DNA of 22,524 nt from a bacterium (GCA_024231375.1 JAAEQP010001844.1:1-22524), one strand, 5' to 3'; positions 8,183 to 16,890 are shown, counted from the stretch's first letter. Notes: generated by a model not told the origin, from the sequence alone. Translations and numbers: made by a program.

Positions 8183-9106
8183 TCACGCCTGGGCAATTAG
8201 GTCCATCATCTTCCGCTTGCCGGTCCTGGCCACCTCCAAGGGGTCCTGTTCCCACTGGGCGCGGTTGAACATCTCAAGCGACAGCGGCCCCGTGTAGCCA
8301 ATGGCCTTGAGGTCCTTCAGCAACTCCACCAGTGGGAGAATTCCATCTCCCGGGTAGATGCGATGCTCGTCCCCTTGCTGGTCCGGGGCTGGATCGGCGG
8401 GCACGTCGTTCCAGTGGAAGTTGGCGATAAGGTCTCCCGCGATATGCTGCACACCCTTGAATCCCGAACCGCCTCGGGACAGATGGAAGGTGTCGGCGAT
8501 CACGCAGGCGTCGGGATCATTGGCATCGATGGCAATCGCGCAGGCCTGCCCCAAACGATGCACACCTTTCAGGAAACCCACAAATTCGAATGCGGCGATG
8601 ATGTTGAACTCCTCACGCCCGATGCGCAGCAGTTCGCGATAGCAGTGGGTGCCCCAGGCGAGGTCGAAATCCTCCCGGTCCGGCGTCGGTATTGCCGCCG
8701 CGTGCTGCGAGCCGATCGCGGCCATGATGCGCATCCGGTTGCGGGTGGCTTCCAGAGATGCCTGAAACGCCTCCGGCGTGGCCGGCATGCACGACCAAAG
8801 GCCGATCACGTTCGGCACGAACAAGCCCCGATCGCGAATCTCTGCCCCCAAGGCTTTCAGATCGCCGCCCTCGGCCTCGTACTTCTCAAGGTCGTTCACC
8901 CAAGGCTCAATCCCGTCGTACCCGGCCTCGGCGGCAATGCGGATCTTGTCCTGCAAGGTACATGGACGGATCGTACTCGTGTTGATGCAAATGGGCCACG
9001 GACTCGCGCCGTCCTGAAAGCGCTTCTCCTGTGACGCGGCCGCGGTCGCGAGGCCCATGCCCACGGTCGCGCCTGCGCCTGCCTGCAAAAAGGTACGGCG
9101 GTTCAT
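8183..9106 (-). CDS. Tat-exported sugar isomerase/epimerase-like TIM-barrel protein
   Basis: The protein (307 residues) begins MNRRTFLQAGAGATVGMG, a twin-arginine signal with a hydrophobic stretch and an Ala-rich cleavage region around 20-25, so it should be exported folded. The rest is a xylose isomerase-like (AP_endonuc_2) TIM barrel. Likely metal and catalytic residues are Glu174 (FEFVGF), Asp205 and His208 (IADTFHLS), His231 (FHWNDVP) and Glu278 (SLEMF), the usual E-D-H-E metal set of this fold. The substrate is unknown. The ATG at 9106 is chosen because GGGAG lies 7 bases upstream and it puts the RR motif at the N-terminus; a GTG at 9130 would bury it. It is the first gene of an operon with two SDRs. 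Confidence 0.88.
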   Translation of the reverse strand: MNRRTFLQAGAGATVGMGLATAAASQEKRFQDGASPWPICINTSTIRPCTLQDKIRIAAEAGYDGIEPWVNDLEKYEAEGGDLKALGAEIRDRGLFVPNVIGLWSCMPATPEAFQASLEATRNRMRIMAAIGSQHAAAIPTPDREDFDLAWGTHCYRELLRIGREEFNIIAAFEFVGFLKGVHRLGQACAIAIDANDPDACVIADTFHLSRGGSGFKGVQHIAGDLIANFHWNDVPADPAPDQQGDEHRIYPGDGILPLVELLKDLKAIGYTGPLSLEMFNRAQWEQDPLEVARTGKRKMMDLIAQA

Positions 9107-9195
9107 GTTTGCTCTCCCGTGCTCCCACACGCCTCGCGGTGGGATTGTCGGCTGTTGGCACTCGCACTGTGTTCGACTGTGCGCAAGGTGGGCGT

Positions 9196-9224
9196 AGTCT
9201 ATCAGAAGCCTGAGTCACCGTAAA
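9196..9224 (-). promoter_or_regulatory. Predicted promoter of the TIM-barrel/dehydrogenase operon
   Basis: On the minus strand TTTACG (9224-9219), a 17-base spacer and TAGACT (9201-9196) with an extended TGA. The expected leader is about 80 bases. A plus-strand TAGAAT (9240-9245), the only -10-like site I see for the divergent 9323 gene, has no good -35. Confidence 0.4.
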
Positions 9225-9322
9225 CGGCGCGGGATGTTGTAGAATGGGCGCGGCAGTAGGGGAACAACTGAACGGGTAGATCCATATATTCCTGCAAGCT
9301 CGTATGAGAAGGAGATAGGCCG

Positions 9323-10222
9323 ATGCAGATCTTGGTTTCTTGGAGAAGCGCGATGCGAGGGATGCTGTTTGTAGGTGCAGTGGCCGCGCTTGCGGGCGTG
9401 GGATTCGACGTGGATGCGCATGCCGCCGAGGGTGAATCGACCGGGGATACTACGCTGTCCGCTGAGGAGGAAGCCGATTTGAAGATGACGGACCCCGTAG
9501 CGTGGCACGAGGCGGTGATCGACCCTGGACTCCTGGGTGATGCCGTGATCGCGCCCGAGGCGCCTCCGGAACCGCTGGACGAGGAGGTCGACGAGAAGGA
9601 GAAACCGGACAAGGATGCCGTGTGGCTCCCGGGATACTGGCGCTGGGACAAGACGGAAGGCTTCATTTGGGTTCCCGGCATGTGGCGCCTGCCCCCACCG
9701 GATGCGATGTGGCACCCAGGACGCTGGCAGGACACCGATGAGGGGTGGGTGTGGGTGAATGGATTCTGGGGCCACCCTTCTGACAAGGTCGTCTATGTGG
9801 CCGCCAAACCTCCTGCGCCCAAGGTCGAGATCAAACCGCCACAACCCGGCGACGACTACGTCTGGGTGGGAGGGTACTGGAAGCACAGTGCCACGAGTGG
9901 CAGGTATGTGTGGGTACCTGGGGCCTGGCGGCGTGCTCCGAAAATGGGCACGGTCTGGTTGCCTGGGCGATGGGTGAAGCCCCCTACTGGCTACCGCTAC
10001 GTTTCCGGTCGGTGGGACTATGGCCGCCGCGTCCGCGCTGGGTGGGTGCGGCACCCACGGCGGGCGAGGCACTTGCACAAGCGCGTCGTTCGGCCACCGG
10101 CGAAGCGTCTAGTGACCCCAAAGGGGCCCAAGCCAGCCAAACCGAAGCCGCCGAAGGCTGTTGCCAAGCCAGTAAGACCGAGACGGGTGACACCGCGGCC
10201 CGCGCCCCGTCGCAGACCCTGA
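9323..10222 (+). CDS. Secreted WxxGxW-repeat protein with basic Pro-rich tail
   Basis: The 299-residue protein has an N-terminal signal peptide (hydrophobic core about 14-26, likely cleavage near AHA-AE at 34-36) and an acidic linker (about 36-98). It then has eight units of the form WxxGxW: 101-106, 116-121, 130-135, 144-149, 181-186, 197-202, 212-217 and a last YVSGRW at 226-231. Spacing is 14-16 residues with one gap near 150-180. This is the YXWGXW/WxxGxW repeat family, of unknown function and found in exported proteins. The tail (about 234-299) is rich in Lys, Arg and Pro, which could bind nucleic acid, peptidoglycan or acidic polysaccharide. AAGGAG lies 8 bases before the ATG at 9323. 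A later ATG at codon 11 is possible but lacks that site. Confidence 0.85.
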   Translation: MQILVSWRSAMRGMLFVGAVAALAGVGFDVDAHAAEGESTGDTTLSAEEEADLKMTDPVAWHEAVIDPGLLGDAVIAPEAPPEPLDEEVDEKEKPDKDAVWLPGYWRWDKTEGFIWVPGMWRLPPPDAMWHPGRWQDTDEGWVWVNGFWGHPSDKVVYVAAKPPAPKVEIKPPQPGDDYVWVGGYWKHSATSGRYVWVPGAWRRAPKMGTVWLPGRWVKPPTGYRYVSGRWDYGRRVRAGWVRHPRRARHLHKRVVRPPAKRLVTPKGPKPAKPKPPKAVAKPVRPRRVTPRPAPRRRP

Positions 10223-10269
10223 AACCGCCCCCCCAGACAGGCGCAGAGTCCCCGGACCCCAGTGTGCCG

Positions 10270-10293
10270 AGGGGATAGGGTTAGGCCCCTTTT
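10270..10293 (+). terminator. Weak candidate terminator after the WxxGxW gene
   Basis: AGGGG (10270-10274) pairs with CCCCT (10286-10290) over an 11-base loop, followed by TTTT. The stem is only 5 bp, so it may not work, and transcription could continue into the GH116 gene, which has no obvious promoter of its own. Confidence 0.3.
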
Positions 10294-10359
10294 GCGTGTG
10301 GAGATTCCGCCTCTGTGTCGGCTACCATCGTACGCCATACGGCAACATGGAGATGCGCC

Positions 10360-12936
10360 ATGAAGAAGAAGGACAAGAAGCTGTTCGCGCCAGGCCCGCA
10401 GCGCACCTTCACGGGTGCTCAGCTCGGCATGATCTCGTTTCCACTGGGTGGGATCGGCACGGGTAGCGTGGGCCTTTCGGGTCGCGGCGGCCTGGTCGAT
10501 TGGGAGATCTTCAACCGTCCGAACGTGGGCTCGACGTTTCCCAGAACGTTTCCCATCATCTGGGCACGGGAGCAGGGCGAGGCGCCGGTGTGCCGTGTGC
10601 TGCAGGCCCCCGCGTTGCCGCCCTACCAAGGCGGCGGGCATGGACACCCTTGCCAGAGCGGTGAGGGGTTGCCCCATATGGACTCCGCCAAGTTTCACGG
10701 GGAGTATCCCTTTGCCGAAATCGACTTCAAGAGCAGAGCGCTGCCGGTCAAGGTTTCTTTACAGGCGTACAACCCATTCATACCGAGCAACCCGGACGAT
10801 TCCGGATTCCCTACCGCGGTCCTGGAATACTCGGTCACCAATCCCGGCAAGACGCCGGTTGATGTCTGTCTGGCGTGGAGTCTGCTCAACATGATCGGCA
10901 GCATTGGCGACGCTGAGGGCGATCCCGCGATGCGTGAGGGGATCGAATTCGGATTCGGCAAGAACCTCAACGCGCCGATCGATGAGGACGGCCTCCGCGG
11001 CCTAGTCTTCTCTTCCAAGAAATGGCGGAAGGGACATCCCCGGTCTGGGTCCATGGCACTGACGACCCCCAATCGAAACGTCACCGTGCTAACGCATTGG
11101 CTTCGTGAGGGCTGGTACGACGCCATGCACGACTTCTGGGACACCTTTTCCGCGAAGGGACGCTTTCCGAACCGCAGCTACGGTCTATCCGAAGACGGCC
11201 AAACCGACGCCGGCGCGTTAGGCATCCGCGCGAAGCTCAAGCCCGGCCAGACGAAGGTCTTTACGTTCTACTTCACGTGGCATTTTCCGAACTTCGAGAA
11301 GTACTGGGGCACGGCCCCGTGTTGCGACAGCCCAAGCTGCAAGGGTTCGGCGAAGCACGCCGTGTGGAAGAACTACTATGCGAAACAGTTTTCGGACGCC
11401 TTCGACGTAGCGAAGCAGTTGCATGAGCGCGAGGCCGATTTGCGCACGCAGACGCTCCGGTTCCACCACGCCCTCTTCTCCAGTACCCTTCCGCCCGCGG
11501 TCCTCGACGCGGTGTCGAGCCAGATGGCCATACTCAAGACGGCGACATGCGTGCGGCTCACTGACGGAACGTTCTACGGCTTCGAGGGATGCTCATCCAC
11601 GTCCGGGTGTTGCGAGGGATCGTGTACCCATGTCTGGAACTATCAGCAGACCCTCCCGTTCCTGTTTCCGAGTCTGGAGCGTTCCATGCGAACCGCCGAC
11701 TACAGGTACAACATGCGGGAAGATGGGGGCATGTGTTTCCGGCTCCAACTGCCGCTGGGGAGCGCGCCCAACGATTTCCACGCTTGCGCGGACGGTCAGA
11801 TGGGCGGCGTAATGAAGACGTACCGGGATTGGATGATCAGCGGCGATGATGCGTGGCTCAAATCAATTTGGCCTTCCGTGAAGCGGGCGTTGGAGTATGC
11901 CTGGGTCCAGTGGGACGCCGACCGCGACGGGGTCATGGAAGGCATTCAGCACAACACCTACGACATCGAGTTTCACGGCCCGAACCCCATGATGGCATCC
12001 TTCTACCTCGGAGCCCTCACGGCAGGCGCCGAATTGGCCGACGCCATGGGCGACGACGAGGCCGCGGCCCGGTACCGCGAAGTGTGCGCCAAAGGCCGCC
12101 AGTGGGTCGATGCCAAGCTCTTCAATGGCGAGTTCTACGTCCAGAAGTACGACCCGAAAGAAGCCCCCAAGTACCAGTTTGGAGAGGGGTGCCTTTCGGA
12201 TCAGGTGCTCGGACAGTGGATCGCGTCCGTGGCGGGCCTCGGGCACGTGCTCGATCCGGACAACGTAGGGAAGACGCTGAAAAGCGTCTTCAAGTACAAC
12301 TGGCATTCGTCGCTCACCAGCCACGCGAACGCCCAGCGGGTCTACGCCCTGAACGACGAGGCCGGCCTTCTCCTGTGCTCGTGGCCCAACGGAGGACGCC
12401 CGGCCATCCCCTTCGTCTACTCCGACGAAGTGTGGACTGGCATCGAGTATCAGGTGGCCAGCCACTTGATACTTGAAGGAATGGTGCGCGAAGGGTTGAC
12501 CATCGTGCAGGCCGCTCGCGACCGGCACGATGGGATTCGCAGGAATCCGTGGAACGAGTACGAGTGCGGTAGCCACTACGCGCGCGCCATGGCCGCGTAC
12601 GGCCTTGTTCTCGCCCTCTCCGGCTTCTCCTACGACAAAGGCGCCGGGCGCATCGGGTTTGCCCCTGCCGTGCCTCGCAAGAAGTTCAGGGTCTTCTGGG
12701 CGCTCGACGGCGCTTGGGGGCGGTTCGTCCAGAAGGCTGGCGAGTCGGTTCTGAAGTGCGACTACGGCGCCATTTCGATTCGGGAGCTTCATCTGCCGGG
12801 GTGGGTCGAGGCGGGGGCAGTCCAGGCCACAGCGTACGGCCGCGCCTTTGAGGCCGCGGCGGACGAGGACGGCCTCATCCGCTTCGAGGAACGCGTCGAT
12901 CTTCGCATCGGTCAGTCGTTGCGTATCTCGCGGTAG
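10360..12936 (+). CDS. GH116-family glycosidase (GBA2-like beta-glucosidase/glucosylceramidase family)
   Basis: The 858-residue protein matches the two-part plan of GH116: an N-terminal beta-rich GBA2_N-type domain (about 5-315, with FPLGGIGTGSVGLSGRGG near its start) and a C-terminal alpha/alpha barrel (DUF608, about 380-750). The barrel contains GCCEGSCTHVWNY and later HNTYDIEFHGPN. By comparison from memory with characterised GH116 enzymes, Glu419 and Asp535 are the probable nucleophile and acid/base; this is inference. Family members hydrolyse beta-glucosides, beta-xylosides or glucosylceramide. No signal peptide is visible, so action in the cytoplasm on imported oligosaccharides or glycolipids is likely. 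The ATG at 10360 has GGAG 7 bases upstream; a GTG at 10315 would add 15 unlikely residues. The neighbouring exported WxxGxW and pilin-like proteins do not indicate a substrate. Confidence 0.9.
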   Translation: MKKKDKKLFAPGPQRTFTGAQLGMISFPLGGIGTGSVGLSGRGGLVDWEIFNRPNVGSTFPRTFPIIWAREQGEAPVCRVLQAPALPPYQGGGHGHPCQSGEGLPHMDSAKFHGEYPFAEIDFKSRALPVKVSLQAYNPFIPSNPDDSGFPTAVLEYSVTNPGKTPVDVCLAWSLLNMIGSIGDAEGDPAMREGIEFGFGKNLNAPIDEDGLRGLVFSSKKWRKGHPRSGSMALTTPNRNVTVLTHWLREGWYDAMHDFWDTFSAKGRFPNRSYGLSEDGQTDAGALGIRAKLKPGQTKVFTFYFTWHFPNFEKYWGTAPCCDSPSCKGSAKHAVWKNYYAKQFSDAFDVAKQLHEREADLRTQTLRFHHALFSSTLPPAVLDAVSSQMAILKTATCVRLTDGTFYGFEGCSSTSGCCEGSCTHVWNYQQTLPFLFPSLERSMRTADYRYNMREDGGMCFRLQLPLGSAPNDFHACADGQMGGVMKTYRDWMISGDDAWLKSIWPSVKRALEYAWVQWDADRDGVMEGIQHNTYDIEFHGPNPMMASFYLGALTAGAELADAMGDDEAAARYREVCAKGRQWVDAKLFNGEFYVQKYDPKEAPKYQFGEGCLSDQVLGQWIASVAGLGHVLDPDNVGKTLKSVFKYNWHSSLTSHANAQRVYALNDEAGLLLCSWPNGGRPAIPFVYSDEVWTGIEYQVASHLILEGMVREGLTIVQAARDRHDGIRRNPWNEYECGSHYARAMAAYGLVLALSGFSYDKGAGRIGFAPAVPRKKFRVFWALDGAWGRFVQKAGESVLKCDYGAISIRELHLPGWVEAGAVQATAYGRAFEAAADEDGLIRFEERVDLRIGQSLRISR

Positions 12937-13022
12937 AAAGGCGCTCTCGAGGAATCCACAGGCCGGGCTCCGTCCCTCGCAGGAGAATCTCAGGCTGCGG
13001 ATGACATCGATATCAGACAACG

Positions 13023-13051
13023 TTGACCAACGCCCTCGTTTGTGCTACCCT
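13023..13051 (+). promoter_or_regulatory. Predicted promoter of the pilin-like gene
   Basis: TTGACC (13023-13028), a 17-base spacer and TACCCT (13046-13051) with an extended TGC just before it. The expected start near 13058 gives a leader of about 120 bases. Confidence 0.45.
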
Positions 13052-13057
13052 CTTCGT

Positions 13058-13171
13058 CGCAGAGGGTGGAGTGGGAACCTCCGGTTTCCCAACGCAGGGC
13101 TGCACTCCAGCCATTCTTGTAGGGAATTGACAGAACAGTACATTGGCGTAGGACGCCAAAATCTAAAGGAG
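13058..13171 (+). promoter_or_regulatory. Structured 5' leader of the pilin-like gene
   Basis: TGGAGTG (13067-13073) and CACTCCA (13103-13109) form a perfect 7-bp outer helix. Inside it GGAACC (13074-13079) pairs with GGTTTCC (13083-13089) with one bulge. Further down TTGGCG (13143-13148) and CGCCAA (13154-13159) form a perfect 6-bp hairpin ending 5 bases before the ribosome site AAAGGAG (13165-13171). I recognise no known riboswitch; the c-di-GMP (GEMM) core, which controls pili elsewhere, does not match from memory. The second hairpin could instead be a protein operator. Confidence 0.45.
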
Positions 13172-13179
13172 AGAAGAGC

Positions 13180-14049
13180 ATGGCGAAACGCACTCATACG
13201 CGTGGTTTCACTCTAATCGAGTTGCTCGTTGTGATCGCAATCATCGGTATCCTGGCGGCCATCTTGCTTCCGGCCTTGGCCCGAGCCCGCGAGGCCGCGC
13301 GCCGCGCGAGCTGTCAGAACAACCTCAAGCAGTTCGGAATTGTATTCAAGATGTATGCGAATGAATCCAAAGGCGAGAAGTACCCGTCGAACAAGTTCGC
13401 CAGCGGCGAGGCTTGCGACAGTCCGTCGTTTGACTTCTACTACCAGGGCAACGCGGTGTATCCCGAGTACCTGACGGACGTGAACGTCTGCATTTGCCCG
13501 TCCGACGCCCAGGGTCAGGCCGACATTGCCGACGGCGACTGGCACTGCGGCGATGACCCGACCGGTCCTGTGTGCCCGTGCGAGTGGAACTCGCGGTCGT
13601 ACCTCTACCTCGGCTGGGCCACTAGGGCCGAGTTGATTGCGACGAATCCCGCGGACATCAACAGCCCGAACCCGAATCCCGGGCTCGCTCGCCCAGGCTT
13701 CGTCGGTGTTTTTGCGGCCCTCGACGCCGGTGCGAGTACCATCGCCGAAATGGCGGCTCTGGTCGATGCCGACATCGACTACTCGGACTACGGCGACACC
13801 GGCACCCTCTACCGTCTCCGCGAAGGTATTGAGCGCTTCTTCATCAGCGACATCAACAACCCCGCGGCCACAGCCACGGCGCAAAGCGAATTGCCCGTGA
13901 TGCTCGATGAAGTCAGCACCGACGTGGGCGAGTTCAACCACGTCCCCGGCGGCGCGAACGTCCTGTTCATGGACGGTCACGTTGAGTTCATCCGCTACCC
14001 GGGCGACTGGCCGGTTACCACATTCCTGGCGTACATGACGGGCCTCTAG
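13180..14049 (+). CDS. Type IV pilin-like / pseudopilin protein with C-terminal MDGHVEF motif
   Basis: The 289-residue protein starts with a short basic leader and the prepilin cleavage site G9/F10, followed by TLIEL with the conserved Glu at mature position 5. A hydrophobic helix follows (to about 32), then [18 protein letters not shown], as in the very numerous DUF1559-like pseudopilins of Planctomycetes, Lentisphaerae and related phyla. The C-terminus has [20 protein letters not shown], the H-x-DG type motif of these proteins. Several cysteines in the middle (for example CICPSD and [12 protein letters not shown]) may form disulfides after export. The protein is expected to be processed by a prepilin peptidase and assembled in, or held at, the membrane. 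AAAGGAG lies 8 bases before the ATG. No other pilus genes are nearby, typical for scattered paralogs of this family. Confidence 0.93.
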   Translation: MAKRTHTRGFTLIELLVVIAIIGILAAILLPALARAREAARRASCQNNLKQFGIVFKMYANESKGEKYPSNKFASGEACDSPSFDFYYQGNAVYPEYLTDVNVCICPSDAQGQADIADGDWHCGDDPTGPVCPCEWNSRSYLYLGWATRAELIATNPADINSPNPNPGLARPGFVGVFAALDAGASTIAEMAALVDADIDYSDYGDTGTLYRLREGIERFFISDINNPAATATAQSELPVMLDEVSTDVGEFNHVPGGANVLFMDGHVEFIRYPGDWPVTTFLAYMTGL

Positions 14050-14078
14050 GCCTCGACGACCCGAAACGCCCTCTGCTG

Positions 14079-14113
14079 CGGCGGGTGGTCCCTTGTGGAC
14101 TGCCCGCCGTTTT
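14079..14113 (+). terminator. Strong intrinsic terminator after the pilin-like gene
   Basis: A 13-bp stem (14079-14091 with 14097-14109, arms ending CGGCGGG and CCCGCCG, including two G-T wobbles) with a five-base loop is followed by TTTT. There is no T run on the other strand, so it serves the plus strand only; mutS converges from the right without a visible terminator of its own. Confidence 0.9.
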
Positions 14114-14180
14114 CTGTTGCCCACGGTGTGTCCCACATGCAGGCAAGAGATGGGAGCGGTCACGATGGGAGTGCAAGGTT

Positions 14181-16820
14181 TCAGTGGTCGGCTTGGCGGG
14201 GTTTGTGGGCCAGATGCTTCAGATGGTAAATGAGTTCCTGGGCCTCGCGCGGGGACAACCCGTCGGGATCGACGGCTTCCAGTTCCTTCTCGACCTGGCT
14301 TGGCCCCGGCGCCTGCTGAGATCCAAAAAGGTACATCTGCTGTGGGAGCCCGACCGACGCAGTGTCTCCCGCCTCGAGGGACTCAAGAATCTCGCGTGCT
14401 CGTTTCAGAACCGTGGACGGGAGCCCGGCGAGCTTGGCGACCTGTATGCCGTAGCTGTGGTCGGCGCCTCCCTCGGCGATGCGATACAGGAACACGACCT
14501 TGTTGCCCCATTCACGAACCGCCACGTTGAGGTTCTTGGCATGCTCCAGCTTGCTGCCGAGGTCCGTCAGCTCGTGGTAGTGGGTGGCAAACAGGGTCTT
14601 GGCGCGGACATGGTCGTGAATGTACTCGGCCACCGACCACGCGATGCTTATCCCGTCGAAGGTACTCGTGCCCCGGCCGATCTCGTCCAGCACGAGCAGG
14701 CTGCGATCGCTGGCGGCGTTCAGAATGTTCGCCGTCTCGATCATCTCGACCATGAAAGTACTCTCCCCCCGGGCAAGGTTGTCCGATGCGCCCACGCGGG
14801 TGAAGATGCGGTCCACGACGCCGATCCGGGCCTCGGCGGCTGGCACGAAGCTGCCTGTCTGCGCCATCAGGGTGATGAGGGCCACCTGGCGCAGATAGGT
14901 CGACTTGCCGGCCATGTTCGGTCCGGTCACGATCTGCAGCGAAGCGCCCGCGGGATCGAGATGCGTGTCGTTCGGCACGAAATCGCCCCGCGCCATCAAG
15001 TCCTCCACGACTGGGTGGCGCCCGTCACGAATGACGATCTCGTCCGAGGAGGACACGTCCGGCCTTCGGAAGTCTTTGGTTGCGGCGACCTCGGCTAGCG
15101 CCCACAGCACGTCGATGTCGGCGATGGCGTCGGCGGTCTCCTGTATCCGTCGCGCTTCGCCGGACACCCGCTGGCGCACCTCCACGAACAGGTCGTATTC
15201 GAACTTGTGCATACGGTCCTGGGCGCCCACGATCTCCTCCTCGCGTGACTTCAACGTAGGCGTTACGTACCGCTCTGCGTTCACGAGGGTCTGCTTGCGC
15301 TCGTAGTCGTCCGGCACCCGGGCCGTATGGGCCTTGCTCACCTCGATGTAGTATCCGAAAACCTTGTTGTAGCCCACCTTGAGGTTCGGAATACCGGTCC
15401 GTTCGCATTCGCCGCGCTGAAGGGCCGCGATCCAGTCGCGTCCCCCTCGGACGAGGCCGCGCAGGCGGTCCAGTTCCGGGTCGAACCCGTCCTTGATAAG
15501 GTTGCCTTCCATGACGGGGATCGGCGGCTCGTCGACGATGGCCGTCTCGATCCACTCGGCAACGTCTTCCAGGGCGTCGGTGCGGGCGAGGAGGTCACAG
15601 AGAAGCGGTGCACCACACGCCGCGAGCACCTCGTGTACGTCGGGGATCCGGTTCAGTGAAACGCCGAGGGCCTTCATGTCGCGGCCGTTGCCCCGTTGGG
15701 CCGTGAGCCGGCTTAGAAGCCGCTCGAAGTCCGCCATTCCTTGCAGGGCTTCGCGCAGGCGGAGACGAAGCTCGGCATCCTCGAACAACTCCTCGACGGC
15801 GCCCAGCCGGGCTCGAATCTCCTCCACGTCGACCAACGGATGCAGGATCCAGTGCCGAAGCTTGCGCCCCCCCATGCTGGTGCCGGTTCGATCCAGAACG
15901 CCCAGGAGCGTGCCGCGTTTCCGTTTGTCATAGAGCGACTCGACGAGCTCCAGATTGCGCTGGGTGTTCCCATCGAGTACGACGAAATGGGCGGGACTGT
16001 AGCGCCGAGGCAAACGGAGGTGTGGAATGGTGTCGCGTTGCGTTTGCTTCACGTAAGCGAGGACCGCCCCGGCGCAGGCGAGGGCCTCGGCTGTGCCTTC
16101 GAGGCCGACCCCTTTGAGCGTGCTTAGGCCGTACTGCTCCAGCACGATCTCGCCGCCGTAGTCGTCGTCGAAGTCGTCCTCCGGACGTACCGCAAAGCGC
16201 AATCCGTCGAACCGGGCCCGGAGCCCGCCCAGGACCGCGTCAGTGGATTTGGGCACCAAGACCTCGGCCGGCGTGAGCCGCGTCAACTCGTCGGCGAGGG
16301 TCCGCTCCACGTCGTCATCAATCTGAGCCACGAGGAATTCACCCGTGCTCACGTCGAGGGAGGCCAATCCGGCCCGCCCGTCCGTCAACTGAAGGGCGCA
16401 CAGATAGTTGTTGGCGCTGTCGTCGAGGAGGTCGGGTTCGAGGACCGTCCCTGGAGTGATCGTACGCGTGATGGCACGCTTCACGATGCCCTTGGCGTCT
16501 TTCGGATTCTCTACTTGCTCGCAGATTGTGATGGTGCGCCCGGCGCGGATGGCCTTCGCAATGTAGGTGTCGACGGCACGTACGGGCACGCCTGCCATGG
16601 GAATGCGGTCGTCTTTGTTGACGGCGTCGCGTGAGGTAACGGCGATCCCAAGGAGTTCGGCCGCTTCCACGGCGTCTTCGAAGAACAGTTCGTAGAAGTC
16701 GCCCATGCGGAAAAACAGGAGCGAGTCCTCGCTCTCAGCTTTGGCCTGGATGTACTGACGGAGCATGGGTGTGAGCTTCCCGTCCGCCACATCGCTCAAC
16801 TTTTTCCAGTTCGTCGCCAT
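14181..16820 (-). CDS. mutS: DNA mismatch repair protein MutS
   Basis: Recognises mismatches and starts repair together with MutL. At 879 residues it is a full-length MutS1. The N-terminal mismatch-binding domain has the Phe-x-Glu motif in MGDFYELF (Phe42, Glu44). Connector, core/lever and clamp domains follow, then the ABC-type ATPase with Walker A GPNMAGKST (633-641) and Walker B LLVLDE (Asp712, Glu713), the signature region ARGESTFMVEM and the switch His in FATHYHELTD. The C-terminus has a short helical tail like the MutS dimer/tetramer region. The start at 16820 fits alignment with known MutS (TPMLRQY at residue 17 onward). No ribosome site precedes it; a TATAAT lies 8 bases upstream, so the mRNA is probably leaderless. 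mutL is not in the window. Confidence 0.97.
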   Translation of the reverse strand: MATNWKKLSDVADGKLTPMLRQYIQAKAESEDSLLFFRMGDFYELFFEDAVEAAELLGIAVTSRDAVNKDDRIPMAGVPVRAVDTYIAKAIRAGRTITICEQVENPKDAKGIVKRAITRTITPGTVLEPDLLDDSANNYLCALQLTDGRAGLASLDVSTGEFLVAQIDDDVERTLADELTRLTPAEVLVPKSTDAVLGGLRARFDGLRFAVRPEDDFDDDYGGEIVLEQYGLSTLKGVGLEGTAEALACAGAVLAYVKQTQRDTIPHLRLPRRYSPAHFVVLDGNTQRNLELVESLYDKRKRGTLLGVLDRTGTSMGGRKLRHWILHPLVDVEEIRARLGAVEELFEDAELRLRLREALQGMADFERLLSRLTAQRGNGRDMKALGVSLNRIPDVHEVLAACGAPLLCDLLARTDALEDVAEWIETAIVDEPPIPVMEGNLIKDGFDPELDRLRGLVRGGRDWIAALQRGECERTGIPNLKVGYNKVFGYYIEVSKAHTARVPDDYERKQTLVNAERYVTPTLKSREEEIVGAQDRMHKFEYDLFVEVRQRVSGEARRIQETADAIADIDVLWALAEVAATKDFRRPDVSSSDEIVIRDGRHPVVEDLMARGDFVPNDTHLDPAGASLQIVTGPNMAGKSTYLRQVALITLMAQTGSFVPAAEARIGVVDRIFTRVGASDNLARGESTFMVEMIETANILNAASDRSLLVLDEIGRGTSTFDGISIAWSVAEYIHDHVRAKTLFATHYHELTDLGSKLEHAKNLNVAVREWGNKVVFLYRIAEGGADHSYGIQVAKLAGLPSTVLKRAREILESLEAGDTASVGLPQQMYLFGSQQAPGPSQVEKELEAVDPDGLSPREAQELIYHLKHLAHKPRQADH

Positions 16821-16828
16821 GACTGCCG

Positions 16829-16858
16829 ATTATACCGTCCACGGCACCCACAAGTCAG
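16829..16858 (-). promoter_or_regulatory. Predicted mutS promoter giving a leaderless mRNA
   Basis: On the minus strand CTGACT (16858-16853), an 18-base spacer and a perfect TATAAT (16834-16829). Counting the last T as -7 puts +1 at about 16822, two bases before the mutS ATG. It lies between the rplQ terminator and mutS. Confidence 0.6.
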
Positions 16859-16890
16859 CGCCGTCTGCGTCCCGTCCGGTGCTACACAGG

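Noticed and set aside
11863..13020. 385-codon minus-strand open frame opposite the GH116 gene
   Set aside because: It is antisense to a strongly supported enzyme, with no motifs and no ribosome site.
13127..13155. TTGACA at 13127 as the pilin promoter
   Set aside because: No acceptable -10 element lies 16-18 bases downstream. The TTGACC / extended TACCCT pair further upstream fits better.
14079..14113. Bidirectional terminator serving mutS as well
   Set aside because: The hairpin is followed by T only on the plus strand; the minus-strand side reads CAGCAGAGG.
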